64,000 bases of DNA from assembly GCF_000444995.1 (NCBI RefSeq), contig NC_022041.1, positions 3,041,501 through 3,105,500 on the forward strand. The letters are read 5' to 3'. The notes under the pieces are model-generated. The model was not told the origin of the DNA. It was given only the letters and a program-made list of their open reading frames with translations, and made no database searches. Below, piece after piece: positions 18,200-25,824 of the stretch; position 1 is the first letter of the stretch, and each line of letters opens with the position of its first letter. The DNA comes from Paracoccus aminophilus JCM 7686 (GTDB lineage Bacteria > Pseudomonadota > Alphaproteobacteria > Rhodobacterales > Rhodobacteraceae). Position numbers and translations under genes: made by a program.

Positions 18200-18745
18200 T
18201 CAACGCACCCGCAGCGCGGTCGGATCAAAGCCCGCCAGCGCGCTCGGGTCCAAGGCGACCGGGCGGCCATCGCGGCGCAGGCCGCAGGGATAGAGCCCAG
18301 CCTCATAGGCCGCGAAAACCCGTTCCAGCAGCGGCTCGCCCTTTTTGCCCAACACAAAGCGCGCCAATGCCACAGATTGCAGGGTTTCGAGGATGTCATA
18401 AGCGACCGTGGCCCAGAACGCCTCAAAGGGCGTGATGGTCTTGCGGATCTTTTTCTTGTTCAGCTCGCGCTGGAACTCTCCACGCGCGTCCCAAACCTCT
18501 TCGCCTTCGGGTTCGATGAGCGCGCGCCCGGCTTGACCCTCAGGGGTCGCATAGAAAGGGGACACTGCCCCCTCAAGCGCGTCGCGCCAGATCGCATAGC
18601 CGGCCGGCAGCTCCTGATCGTTCTCAAACTGCATCGCGCGCTCAAGATCGTTGATGACCTCGCAATCGGCGACGCCCCCGTGACCCGAGAGCAAATTTGG
18701 GCTCAGGAAAAATCGCACCGGAGCAAGAACGAAATCGTCATCCAT
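18200..18745 (-). CDS. Putative Rhs immunity protein, second copy
   Basis: 181 residues, about 89 percent identical (161 of 181 by eye) to the product at 20005-20550. I do not recognise a named family. Shared features are FVLAPVRFFL at the N-terminus, LPAGYAIWRDALEG, a basic ELNKKKIRKTITPF segment and a C-terminal AGLYPCGLRRDG; no signal peptide or membrane segment. The start at 18745 is chosen because similarity between the copies begins exactly there. Last gene of the Rhs-immunity run, 50 bases after the SMI1-like gene. A duplicated or orphan immunity role is inferred from position, not from a known domain. Confidence 0.7.
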   Translation of the reverse strand: MDDDFVLAPVRFFLSPNLLSGHGGVADCEVINDLERAMQFENDQELPAGYAIWRDALEGAVSPFYATPEGQAGRALIEPEGEEVWDARGEFQRELNKKKIRKTITPFEAFWATVAYDILETLQSVALARFVLGKKGEPLLERVFAAYEAGLYPCGLRRDGRPVALDPSALAGFDPTALRVR

Positions 18746-18795
18746 GACGCTGCTGCCCTGCGGTTGCATCGCGTCCTGACCGGCTGTGGCGCGGG

Positions 18796-19242
18796 TCAAA
18801 CGGTCTCAAGAAACCTCTGCCAATCGTCCGGGGGGAGCTCTGGCGCAAGGGCCGCATAGCGGCACGCCTCGACGCAGGCGGCCAGAAGGTCATCGAGATC
18901 GCCCAGGGCTTCAAGCGCATCATTCTCACCCACAAGCGCCGTAGAAGACCCGCTCCGCGACATCACGATCGGCACGTAAAGCACCTGCCCGATGATGACC
19001 CATTCCGCCGCATCCTCAAGACCGCGCAAGCGATAGGCGTGCCCTGCCAGCGCCGCCTGCGGGAAGAGGTCAATCCGCCCGAACATCCCACCATCCGCCA
19101 CGCGCAAAACCGCATCATAAGCCGTCGATCCCGAATGCGCGCTCGGATTACCCGTTGCGATCTCGCCGAAGGTCGGGCCAAGCGGGGCGCTGAGCAGCCT
19201 GTCGCGCAAGAGGACGAACCGCGCGGCCAGCTCTGGCGTCAT
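18796..19242 (-). CDS. SMI1/KNR4 (SUKH)-like putative immunity protein
   Basis: 148 residues, cytoplasmic. The core VLRVADGGMFGRIDLFP is the DGG-containing strand-turn typical of SMI1/KNR4 (SUKH) proteins, followed by an aromatic WVIIGQV segment and an alternating acidic C-terminus. SUKH proteins are the most common immunity fold in contact-dependent and Rhs toxin systems. AAGGAG lies six bases before the ATG. It follows the SUKH-4-like gene by 39 bases. Which toxin it neutralises is unknown; it may protect against a toxin encoded by competitors or by a lost Rhs tip. Confidence 0.68.
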   Translation of the reverse strand: MTPELAARFVLLRDRLLSAPLGPTFGEIATGNPSAHSGSTAYDAVLRVADGGMFGRIDLFPQAALAGHAYRLRGLEDAAEWVIIGQVLYVPIVMSRSGSSTALVGENDALEALGDLDDLLAACVEACRYAALAPELPPDDWQRFLETV

Positions 19243-19281
19243 GCTGTCTCCTTGAGGTTTCCAGTGCCGTTTTCGACTGGA

Positions 19282-19851
19282 TCAGTCTTTCCACAACCGT
19301 CCGGCGCGGGCGTATTCGACCGAGGGCGTCACGATCTGAACCTGAAGCTCTTCGATCAGAAAGGCCATCTGCGGCCAGAAGGCGCCGTCGGCGGCGGCCT
19401 CCGGGTCTTGGCCCTGCACGCGGTCGAGAAACGCGCCCGAGATCCGGATTGCCGCGGGCCCAAGATCATCAAACTGCGCGCGCAGCTCGAAAAGGCTGGC
19501 GATGAACCAAGAATAACAGCGCAGGAAATTGTCGAGATCCGAATTCACGAAAGCCGTCAGCGCGCCGAAAACCTCCTCGTCCTCGGCGGCAATCACGCGA
19601 ATGCTGCCGTCCTTGGCTTCGACCAAGGGCCCATAATCGCAGGTCCCGAAAATCTCACCGCTCAAGGTCTCCGAGGTGATCGCGACCTTTTCATCGGGGA
19701 AGCGGACGAAATGAAACTTCGTCAATGGATCATCGGCGAGAAACTTCAGCCGATCGTTTTCGAGATCCTTCAGCGACAGTTTCTCCGGCGCGTGCCGGGT
19801 CGTCGCAAAGCCAAGCGCCCGCATCTGCTCAAGCAGCTTCTCAGAAATCAC
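19282..19851 (-). CDS. SUKH-4-like putative immunity protein
   Basis: 189 residues with the pattern of the SUKH-4 family: a central strand-rich region (GEIFGTCDYGPLVEAKDG) followed by the helix FVNSDLDNFLRCYSWF and a C-terminal helical part. The start is a GTG at 19851 with GAGGAA six bases upstream; the frame is open further but codes unlikely sequence there. It lies between the two 181-residue paralogs in the immunity cluster, 153 bases after the first. The function as an immunity protein is inferred from fold and context. Confidence 0.7.
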   Translation of the reverse strand: MISEKLLEQMRALGFATTRHAPEKLSLKDLENDRLKFLADDPLTKFHFVRFPDEKVAITSETLSGEIFGTCDYGPLVEAKDGSIRVIAAEDEEVFGALTAFVNSDLDNFLRCYSWFIASLFELRAQFDDLGPAAIRISGAFLDRVQGQDPEAAADGAFWPQMAFLIEELQVQIVTPSVEYARAGRLWKD

Positions 19852-20004
19852 GGCGTTCCTCGCAATGCATCCAGCGTCGATTTTGCCGGGAAGGAGATGA
19901 GGGTTACATCCTACACTCCGATGCCGACCTTCCCTTCCTTGCATCCATCGCGCCGCAACTGTGTTCCAAGGACCGGCTCTGATCTGGGTGAGCAAAAGTC
20001 GCCG

Positions 20005-20550
20005 TTACGAGACTTTCACCACCGCGGGATCAAAGCCCTCAAGCGCGCTTGGGTCCAAAGCAACCAGCTGGCCATCACGGCGCAGGCCGCAGGGATAGAG
20101 CCCGGCTTGATAGGCCTCGAAAACCCGTTCCAGCAGCGGCTCGCCCTTTTTGCCCAACACAAAGCGCGCCAATGCCACAGATTGCAGGGTTTCGAGGATG
20201 CCATAAGCGACGGTATTCCAGAACTCTTCAAAGGGCGTGATCGTCTTGCGGATCTTTTTCTTGTTCAGCTCACGCTGAAACTCTCCGCGTGCGTCCCAAA
20301 CCTCTTCGCCCTCCGGTTCGATGAGCGCCCGCCCGGCTTGCCCCTCAGGGGTCGCATAGAAAGGGGACACTGCGCCTTCAAGCGCGTCGCGCCAGATCGC
20401 ATAGCCGGCCGGCAGCTCCTGATCGTTCTCAAGCTGCATCGCAAGCTCAAGATCGCGGATGACCTCGCAATCGGCGACGCCCCCACGACCCGAGAGCAAA
20501 TTTGGGTTCAGGAAAAACCGCACCGGCGCGAGAACGAAGCCCTCATCCAT
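20005..20550 (-). CDS. Putative cognate immunity protein of the Rhs nuclease
   Basis: 181 residues, starting five bases after the Rhs stop codon, the normal position of the cognate immunity gene. It is predicted cytoplasmic, as needed against a nuclease toxin. The family is unknown to me; features are described for its paralog at 18200. The ATG at 20550 is supported by conservation between the two copies; the longer frame to 20589 would overlap the Rhs gene. Differences between the copies concentrate at the ends and at scattered surface-type residues (for example FEEFWNT against FEAFWAT), as expected for changed specificity. Confidence 0.75.
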   Translation of the reverse strand: MDEGFVLAPVRFFLNPNLLSGRGGVADCEVIRDLELAMQLENDQELPAGYAIWRDALEGAVSPFYATPEGQAGRALIEPEGEEVWDARGEFQRELNKKKIRKTITPFEEFWNTVAYGILETLQSVALARFVLGKKGEPLLERVFEAYQAGLYPCGLRRDGQLVALDPSALEGFDPAVVKVS

Positions 20551-20555
20551 ATCCG

Positions 20556-23500
20556 TCAAAACCCTGCCTTGGTCAAAATATCGCTCCAATAGGCATTTGC
20601 CCGCGCGGTCCCGGTCTTGGTGCCTCCGGGAGTCACGCTGCCAATCCAGTCCGAACTGCGGATCGGAACGCCGTTCATTTGATTCTGGCGCAGAACATTT
20701 TGCAGGCGCTGGATCTCGGACGCAACATGCTGAGGTCCAAGCGACAGATCGATCCGGTTCATGGCCGCCTCGACGGCATCATTATAGCCTTTGTGGCTGC
20801 CCTGATGTCGCGTGAGTGGGCTGACGCGATCCGCGTTGCTGGCGCTGTTTGCGCCGCGATCGGGCAGGAACATGCCATTGCCTGCCCCGTCGATGTCTTG
20901 ACCGCCCATCCGCCAAGCCGGGTGATTGTCGAGCGCGCCCGGAATGACGTGCTGCGCCTGATAACCGGGCGCGCGGGTACCGCGCGGCATTCCCATGTCG
21001 TCCATCAGATTGGCGCGCAATTTGTCCGAGCAGCCTTTCAACCCCAAAGGATCGACCCAGCCGTTCGGGTCGGCGACATAGCCTTGCGGGCGGATGCCGC
21101 CCAGAAGGCCTATCGGGTCGGGTGACAGATATTGCGTCGCATCGGGGTCGTAATAGCGCTGGTTGTTGTAATAGAGCCCGCTTTCCTCATCCGCCCATTG
21201 CCCCTGAAAGCGGATCGGCAGCGGATCGGGGGCGTGATCGTCATTCGCGGCCGTGGGACGCGGGGCGAGCGGCTCGACTTCGCCCCAAAGCGAGAGCTCT
21301 TGGCGCCAAAGCACTGCCGCGCCGTCTTCGGCGAAAAGCTCGCGCGGGGTGCCGATATGGTCGGTGACGACATAGTGCAGATCATCACCCACCGCGCGCG
21401 CCATTGGCCGGTGCGAGCCCGGCTCGTAGAGCCAATGCGCGGCGTGCTCCCAATCGGCGCCCTCTGGGCCGAGCGGCGCCTCGGCGATGATCTGCGTGCC
21501 TTCCCAATGATAGGCGCGCCCGCCGCCTTCGGGGATATAGCCCGGCGCGGCCTTGTCCTCGCGCCCGCCCGCCATCAGCTTCAGCCGCTGAACCCGGCGC
21601 CCCACGGCGTCATAGATATAACGCCAAACCGCGCCCTCGGGCGTTTCCAGCCGCACGAGCTGGCCCTGCCCGTTCCAGCCCATGCGCCAGATTTTCGGGC
21701 GGAAACCGGGCTCGTCCAGACGCTTTTCAACGACACGGCCCGCCGCATCATGGCGATAGGAGATCTTGCCGCGCTGGCGGACGCGACCGGCGTCCTGCAC
21801 CAGTTTTTCCTGCCCCATCGCGGTCGCGATCTCGGTCAGGTTCTGGTTCGGGTCATAGCCGAAGCGGCTGAGGCTCGCGCCCTCGCCCCGCGCGGTCTGG
21901 CGCGAGACGCTGACGACCTGCCCGCGCGGATCATGTTCGAAGCGCTTTTCGCCGGTGATGCGGTCGTTAACCGAGATCGCGCGCTGCGCCCGGTCCCAGA
22001 GATAGGTGCGATGGGCCAAAGCCCCGGCACGGGTGATATGCTCGTTCTGCCGCCCCCCGGTCAGCACGCCGAACCGCACCTCATCGGGCAGCGCCGAGAG
22101 CGGCCCTGCGATCTGCTCGACCATGAGGCCAACGGCATCATAGCCCTGTGCCAAGGCAAAGCCCGCCTGCGTGCTGCGCATGATCTCCAGCCCACGCGGG
22201 TCATAGGCAAAGGACAAGGCCTCATGCTGGCCGAGTTGTAGCTCGGAGAGCTGCCCGGCAAGGTTATATTGCGCGGCGAAGGGCAAGGCATCGCCCCGGC
22301 GCGCGGTCCGGCCAGGCTCTTCGCCCGCGTAATCGGACAGGATCTCGCGGCCATTCTGAGACTCGCGGATGATCCGGCCCATCGCGTCATAGCTATATTC
22401 GATCGCACCCTCGGCGCTGACCGCGCGGATCAACCGGCCAAGCGCATCATAGGCGAAGGTGGTTTTCGACAGCTCTGCGCCGCGCTGGACCACCATTTCG
22501 ATCATGCGCCCGCTGGCCGAGCGGGTGTAGCGCCGGATCGCGCCATCGGGCAGCACGCTTTGCGCCAGCCGACCGGCGGCATCGTAGTGATAGCGCGTCA
22601 CCAGCCCCGCATAATCCCGCTCGGCGGTGATGCGGCTGCAGGCGTCATAGCCGATCTCGTAGCGCTCGCCCTTCTGGTTCACGAGCGCGGTCAGCCGCAA
22701 GAGCGCGTCATGCTCGGTCTTCACGCTATGGCCGTTTTCGTCGATGATCTCTTCGCAAAGATCGAAGGCGCCGAAACGATAGCGCCGCCGCGCGCCCTCG
22801 CCATTGACCGCTTCGGCCAGCATGCCTTCGCTGTCATAGCTGGCCTCTGCGGTGATGCCATTCGCCAGCGTCACGCTGCGGATGTTGCCGCGCGGATTGT
22901 CCGGGCCGCGTTGATGGTCCCAGCGCGTTTCCCCGCCGATCTCGTCGGAAAACCGCACGAGCCGCCCCTCGCCGTCAAAGCGCATATGCTGCTCGAACCC
23001 GGCCGCCGTGCGCAGCATCCGGGGGCGCTGCAACATGTCATAGGCGAAGCGCTCTTGCCGCCCGCCGGGATAATCGATGCGCAGAACCTGCCCGGTTTCG
23101 AGCCTGCGGAAGCGGATGAAACTGCCGTCGGGCTGCTCGACCGAGCCCAGATTGCCGCTGGTGTCATAGCGGAAGACATGGCTGTGACCGGCCTTGTCGG
23201 TGTGGGACTGGATGCGGCCCGAGAGCGTATAGCTCCAGCTTTCGCTTGCGCCTTCGGGATCGGTGATGCGGATCAGATCGCCCCAGCGGTCATAGTCGAA
23301 GCGCGTGACATTGCCGAGCGGATCGGTGTTCGACACCACATTGAGATGGCGCCCCCATTCGGTCAGCCACTCGCCGCCCAAGGGGTCGATGCTGCGCCAG
23401 ACGAGGCCCTGATCGTTCCAGTCGTAACAGGTGACAGCGCCGCTTGCATCGGTCATCACCGTGCGCTTGGCGGCCAGATCATAGGCGAATTCGGTGTTGA

Positions 23501-25391
23501 GATGGCCCGAGGCCGTCCAGTTGCGCGCCACCCGCCCATCGGGGCCGTATTCGTAATGCGCCTCGGTTCGGCCGGTATCGGCCCAGCCGGTCAGGCGCTC
23601 TTGCGCGTCATAGCTGTAGCGCAGTGTCCCGGTCTGGGCCGAGATCGCTTCGGTCAGGACATTGCGGTCGGTATAGCTCCAGACGAAACCGCAATCCGCG
23701 CTGTCCGGCGCATTCAGCACGGCGCGGCGGATCACCATGTCACGGCTTTCGACCGAGAGGCTGAAGCCATCAGAATGGCGCAGCTCGTGCAGGCCGCTCT
23801 CGTTGTAGATCAAGTCGATGCGGTTGCCGTTGCGATCCTCGATGCGCGAGAGCAGACGCCGCGCCTTGCGGCTGTGATCAAAGATCCAGAAGATCTGGCG
23901 GTGGCGGTCATAGACGTAAAGCGAGCCCGAGCGCTCGCCGGCAAGCGTCAGATGCGGAAAGCGGATATTGCCAGCATCGACCCCGTCTTCGGGCGCATGA
24001 AACGAGATCAGCACCCCGTCTTCGTCCTGATAGGCGATCTCTTCGCCGTTGAGCCGCAGATGCTGGGCCCAAGTCCCCGCCCAATGGCGGCCCTGCACGC
24101 CCTCGGCCCCGGGGCGATAGCTGCGCTTCAGAACCAGCGGGATCGTGCCCGGAATGGCGATATCGGTGCGGGTCTCGAAGACTTGGCCGGTCGCGACATC
24201 GACCGGGTCGCCGCCGGTCGTGCAATTCTCGTTGGGCTTGCCCTGATTGCCCTCGGCCTCGGTGCGCTTCGGGTTCGGGCCTTTGTCGGGATCGCCACCG
24301 GGCTTGGGTTTCGGCGGCGTACCATCTTCGCCGGGCTTGGGGCGCGGAGCCTCGTCATGGGGATGGGGCTTTGGCTTCGGCGGGCCGTTCACATCGGGCT
24401 TGGGCTTTGGATGCGGCCCGTTCGGATGATCGCCCTTGCCGCCCTTCGGGATCGGCAGAAGATCGAGCAGTGCAAGCCCGGTGCGCACGCCGCGCTCGGC
24501 CCAGCCGCCGTCGATATCCATGCGGATCGCGCTGGTGTCGAGGTCGATCGCGATGGTCTTGCAGCCGTCGTTGATCTTGCCGCTGCAGGTCGTCATATGG
24601 CCGATGCGGGCGATCGGCCAGTTGTTGGCAAAGACCGTCTTCGCGCCCTCGGCGACGAATTGCGGGCCGCCATGCTCGGTGCAGGCCACCAGATCAGTGA
24701 CCCGCGCCACCGGCTTGTTCTGGAAATAGACATTGGGCGATCCCTTCATGATCAAGCCCTTGTTCTTGCCATATTGCCCGGCCGCCGAGGCAAAGCCCAT
24801 GCCAAGCCCGCCGACAAAGCCTGCCGCGAGACCTGCCGCCGCGACCACGAGAAGCGTCGCCGTGCCTGCCGAGGCGATGATGATCGCGGCCACAGCCACC
24901 GCCGCGACCGCGCCCAGAACCATCGCGCCCAGAACCGCCCATTTGTTCACATGGGCGATGGGATGGCCGACGGTCGCGGGCATCTCGCCCTTGTCAACCA
25001 TGCGCTGATAGCCAAAGGCCGAGCCGATCGTGCTCATCGCGAGATGGCCAAGGCCCTCGCCCAGGAAAGAGCCGACGGCCCCGCCAACAATCCCCGCGCC
25101 AAGGCCGACCGCCGCCGGAAGCGCCGCAGCCGCCGCCGCCGCGCCGGTCGCGCCAAGCGTCGCACCACCGGCAGCGGCGCCCACGCCTGCCACCAGCCCC
25201 GGCAGCACGACCGAGCCCACCATGACCGTATTCTGGACGCCCTGGCTTTCGACCACGTCCAGCGCATCGTCCCAGCCCGCCTCGAATTCCGAGCGTCCGG
25301 TCTGGTCGGGAAAGACCCGGCCGTCGCTGTTGCCCGCTCCGCGATGCGAGAAGCCTGCCCCTGCGGTCGCGCCGATGATCATTCCGCTCAT
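20556..25391 (-). CDS. PAAR-Rhs polymorphic toxin with C-terminal AHH-like nuclease (T6SS effector)
   Basis: 1611 residues. Two hydrophobic regions (about 53-110 and 151-205) precede a PAAR domain (about 215-282) that would cap the VgrG spike. A Pro/Lys-rich linker (about 320-385) leads into the Rhs/YD repeat shell (about 395-1440), which ends in the aspartyl autoprotease motif with repeated DPxG and DPLGL at about 1447-1451. The released tip is the last 160 residues; it contains YQAQHVIPGAL and HQGSHKGYNDAV, the layout of the AHH group of HNH/endonuclease VII nucleases, but with AQH instead of AHH. I infer a DNase delivered to rival cells. The start lies four bases after eagR. Confidence 0.92.
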   Translation of the reverse strand: MSGMIIGATAGAGFSHRGAGNSDGRVFPDQTGRSEFEAGWDDALDVVESQGVQNTVMVGSVVLPGLVAGVGAAAGGATLGATGAAAAAAALPAAVGLGAGIVGGAVGSFLGEGLGHLAMSTIGSAFGYQRMVDKGEMPATVGHPIAHVNKWAVLGAMVLGAVAAVAVAAIIIASAGTATLLVVAAAGLAAGFVGGLGMGFASAAGQYGKNKGLIMKGSPNVYFQNKPVARVTDLVACTEHGGPQFVAEGAKTVFANNWPIARIGHMTTCSGKINDGCKTIAIDLDTSAIRMDIDGGWAERGVRTGLALLDLLPIPKGGKGDHPNGPHPKPKPDVNGPPKPKPHPHDEAPRPKPGEDGTPPKPKPGGDPDKGPNPKRTEAEGNQGKPNENCTTGGDPVDVATGQVFETRTDIAIPGTIPLVLKRSYRPGAEGVQGRHWAGTWAQHLRLNGEEIAYQDEDGVLISFHAPEDGVDAGNIRFPHLTLAGERSGSLYVYDRHRQIFWIFDHSRKARRLLSRIEDRNGNRIDLIYNESGLHELRHSDGFSLSVESRDMVIRRAVLNAPDSADCGFVWSYTDRNVLTEAISAQTGTLRYSYDAQERLTGWADTGRTEAHYEYGPDGRVARNWTASGHLNTEFAYDLAAKRTVMTDASGAVTCYDWNDQGLVWRSIDPLGGEWLTEWGRHLNVVSNTDPLGNVTRFDYDRWGDLIRITDPEGASESWSYTLSGRIQSHTDKAGHSHVFRYDTSGNLGSVEQPDGSFIRFRRLETGQVLRIDYPGGRQERFAYDMLQRPRMLRTAAGFEQHMRFDGEGRLVRFSDEIGGETRWDHQRGPDNPRGNIRSVTLANGITAEASYDSEGMLAEAVNGEGARRRYRFGAFDLCEEIIDENGHSVKTEHDALLRLTALVNQKGERYEIGYDACSRITAERDYAGLVTRYHYDAAGRLAQSVLPDGAIRRYTRSASGRMIEMVVQRGAELSKTTFAYDALGRLIRAVSAEGAIEYSYDAMGRIIRESQNGREILSDYAGEEPGRTARRGDALPFAAQYNLAGQLSELQLGQHEALSFAYDPRGLEIMRSTQAGFALAQGYDAVGLMVEQIAGPLSALPDEVRFGVLTGGRQNEHITRAGALAHRTYLWDRAQRAISVNDRITGEKRFEHDPRGQVVSVSRQTARGEGASLSRFGYDPNQNLTEIATAMGQEKLVQDAGRVRQRGKISYRHDAAGRVVEKRLDEPGFRPKIWRMGWNGQGQLVRLETPEGAVWRYIYDAVGRRVQRLKLMAGGREDKAAPGYIPEGGGRAYHWEGTQIIAEAPLGPEGADWEHAAHWLYEPGSHRPMARAVGDDLHYVVTDHIGTPRELFAEDGAAVLWRQELSLWGEVEPLAPRPTAANDDHAPDPLPIRFQGQWADEESGLYYNNQRYYDPDATQYLSPDPIGLLGGIRPQGYVADPNGWVDPLGLKGCSDKLRANLMDDMGMPRGTRAPGYQAQHVIPGALDNHPAWRMGGQDIDGAGNGMFLPDRGANSASNADRVSPLTRHQGSHKGYNDAVEAAMNRIDLSLGPQHVASEIQRLQNVLRQNQMNGVPIRSSDWIGSVTPGGTKTGTARANAYWSDILTKAGF

Positions 25392-25395
25392 GCTG

Positions 25396-25824
25396 TCAGC
25401 TCCGTCGTGGCTGCAGGTTCAAGGTCGAGACGATGCGGCGGACTTCGGTCTGCTGCGAGGGCGTCATCGCGCCCGGCACCGAAGCGGTGATGACCATGGC
25501 CCGGTTGTCGGCAAGCTGGATCGTGGTGATGATCTGGTGGATCGGGCCCTGCTTGGCCTTCCAGCTGCATTCGATTTCATAGGCGGCTGCGCGGCTGAGC
25601 GTCGCGGGCTTGCGCCCCATCAGCTTGAATTCGTCGAGCGCATCCTCGATCTGCTTGATCTGATCCTCGACATATTCGGAAAAGCCCATGCCCCAAGGCA
25701 GGGTGTCGCGGGTGATCGAGACCGTCAGCCCCGGCTCCATCGCCGCCGTGCTCGAGATCACATTGATCGTCTGATCTTTCCAGCTGTCAGGAAGATCGAG
25801 AGTACCTTCATTGAAGACAAACAT
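25396..25824 (-). CDS. EagR-type chaperone (DUF1795/DcrB family)
   Basis: 142 residues, no signal peptide. The N-terminal LPDSWKDQTINVIS and the TRDTLPWGMGFSEYVEDQI segment match the DUF1795 fold of T6SS effector-associated chaperones, which bind the transmembrane region of Rhs effectors before loading onto VgrG. Its place between vgrG and an Rhs gene with N-terminal hydrophobic segments is exactly where such chaperones occur. The start overlaps the vgrG stop by one base (TGATG). Confidence 0.88.
   Translation of the reverse strand: MFVFNEGTLDLPDSWKDQTINVISSTAAMEPGLTVSITRDTLPWGMGFSEYVEDQIKQIEDALDEFKLMGRKPATLSRAAAYEIECSWKAKQGPIHQIITTIQLADNRAMVITASVPGAMTPSQQTEVRRIVSTLNLQPRRS

Noticed and set aside
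19288..19300. DnaA-box-like TTTCCACAA
   Set aside because: Single site inside the SUKH-4-like gene with no cluster or AT-rich region, so no origin.
22269..25490. A 1073-codon plus-strand frame opposite the Rhs gene
   Set aside because: Antisense shadow in GC-rich DNA; low-complexity, no domains, and the minus frame has a complete PAAR-Rhs architecture.
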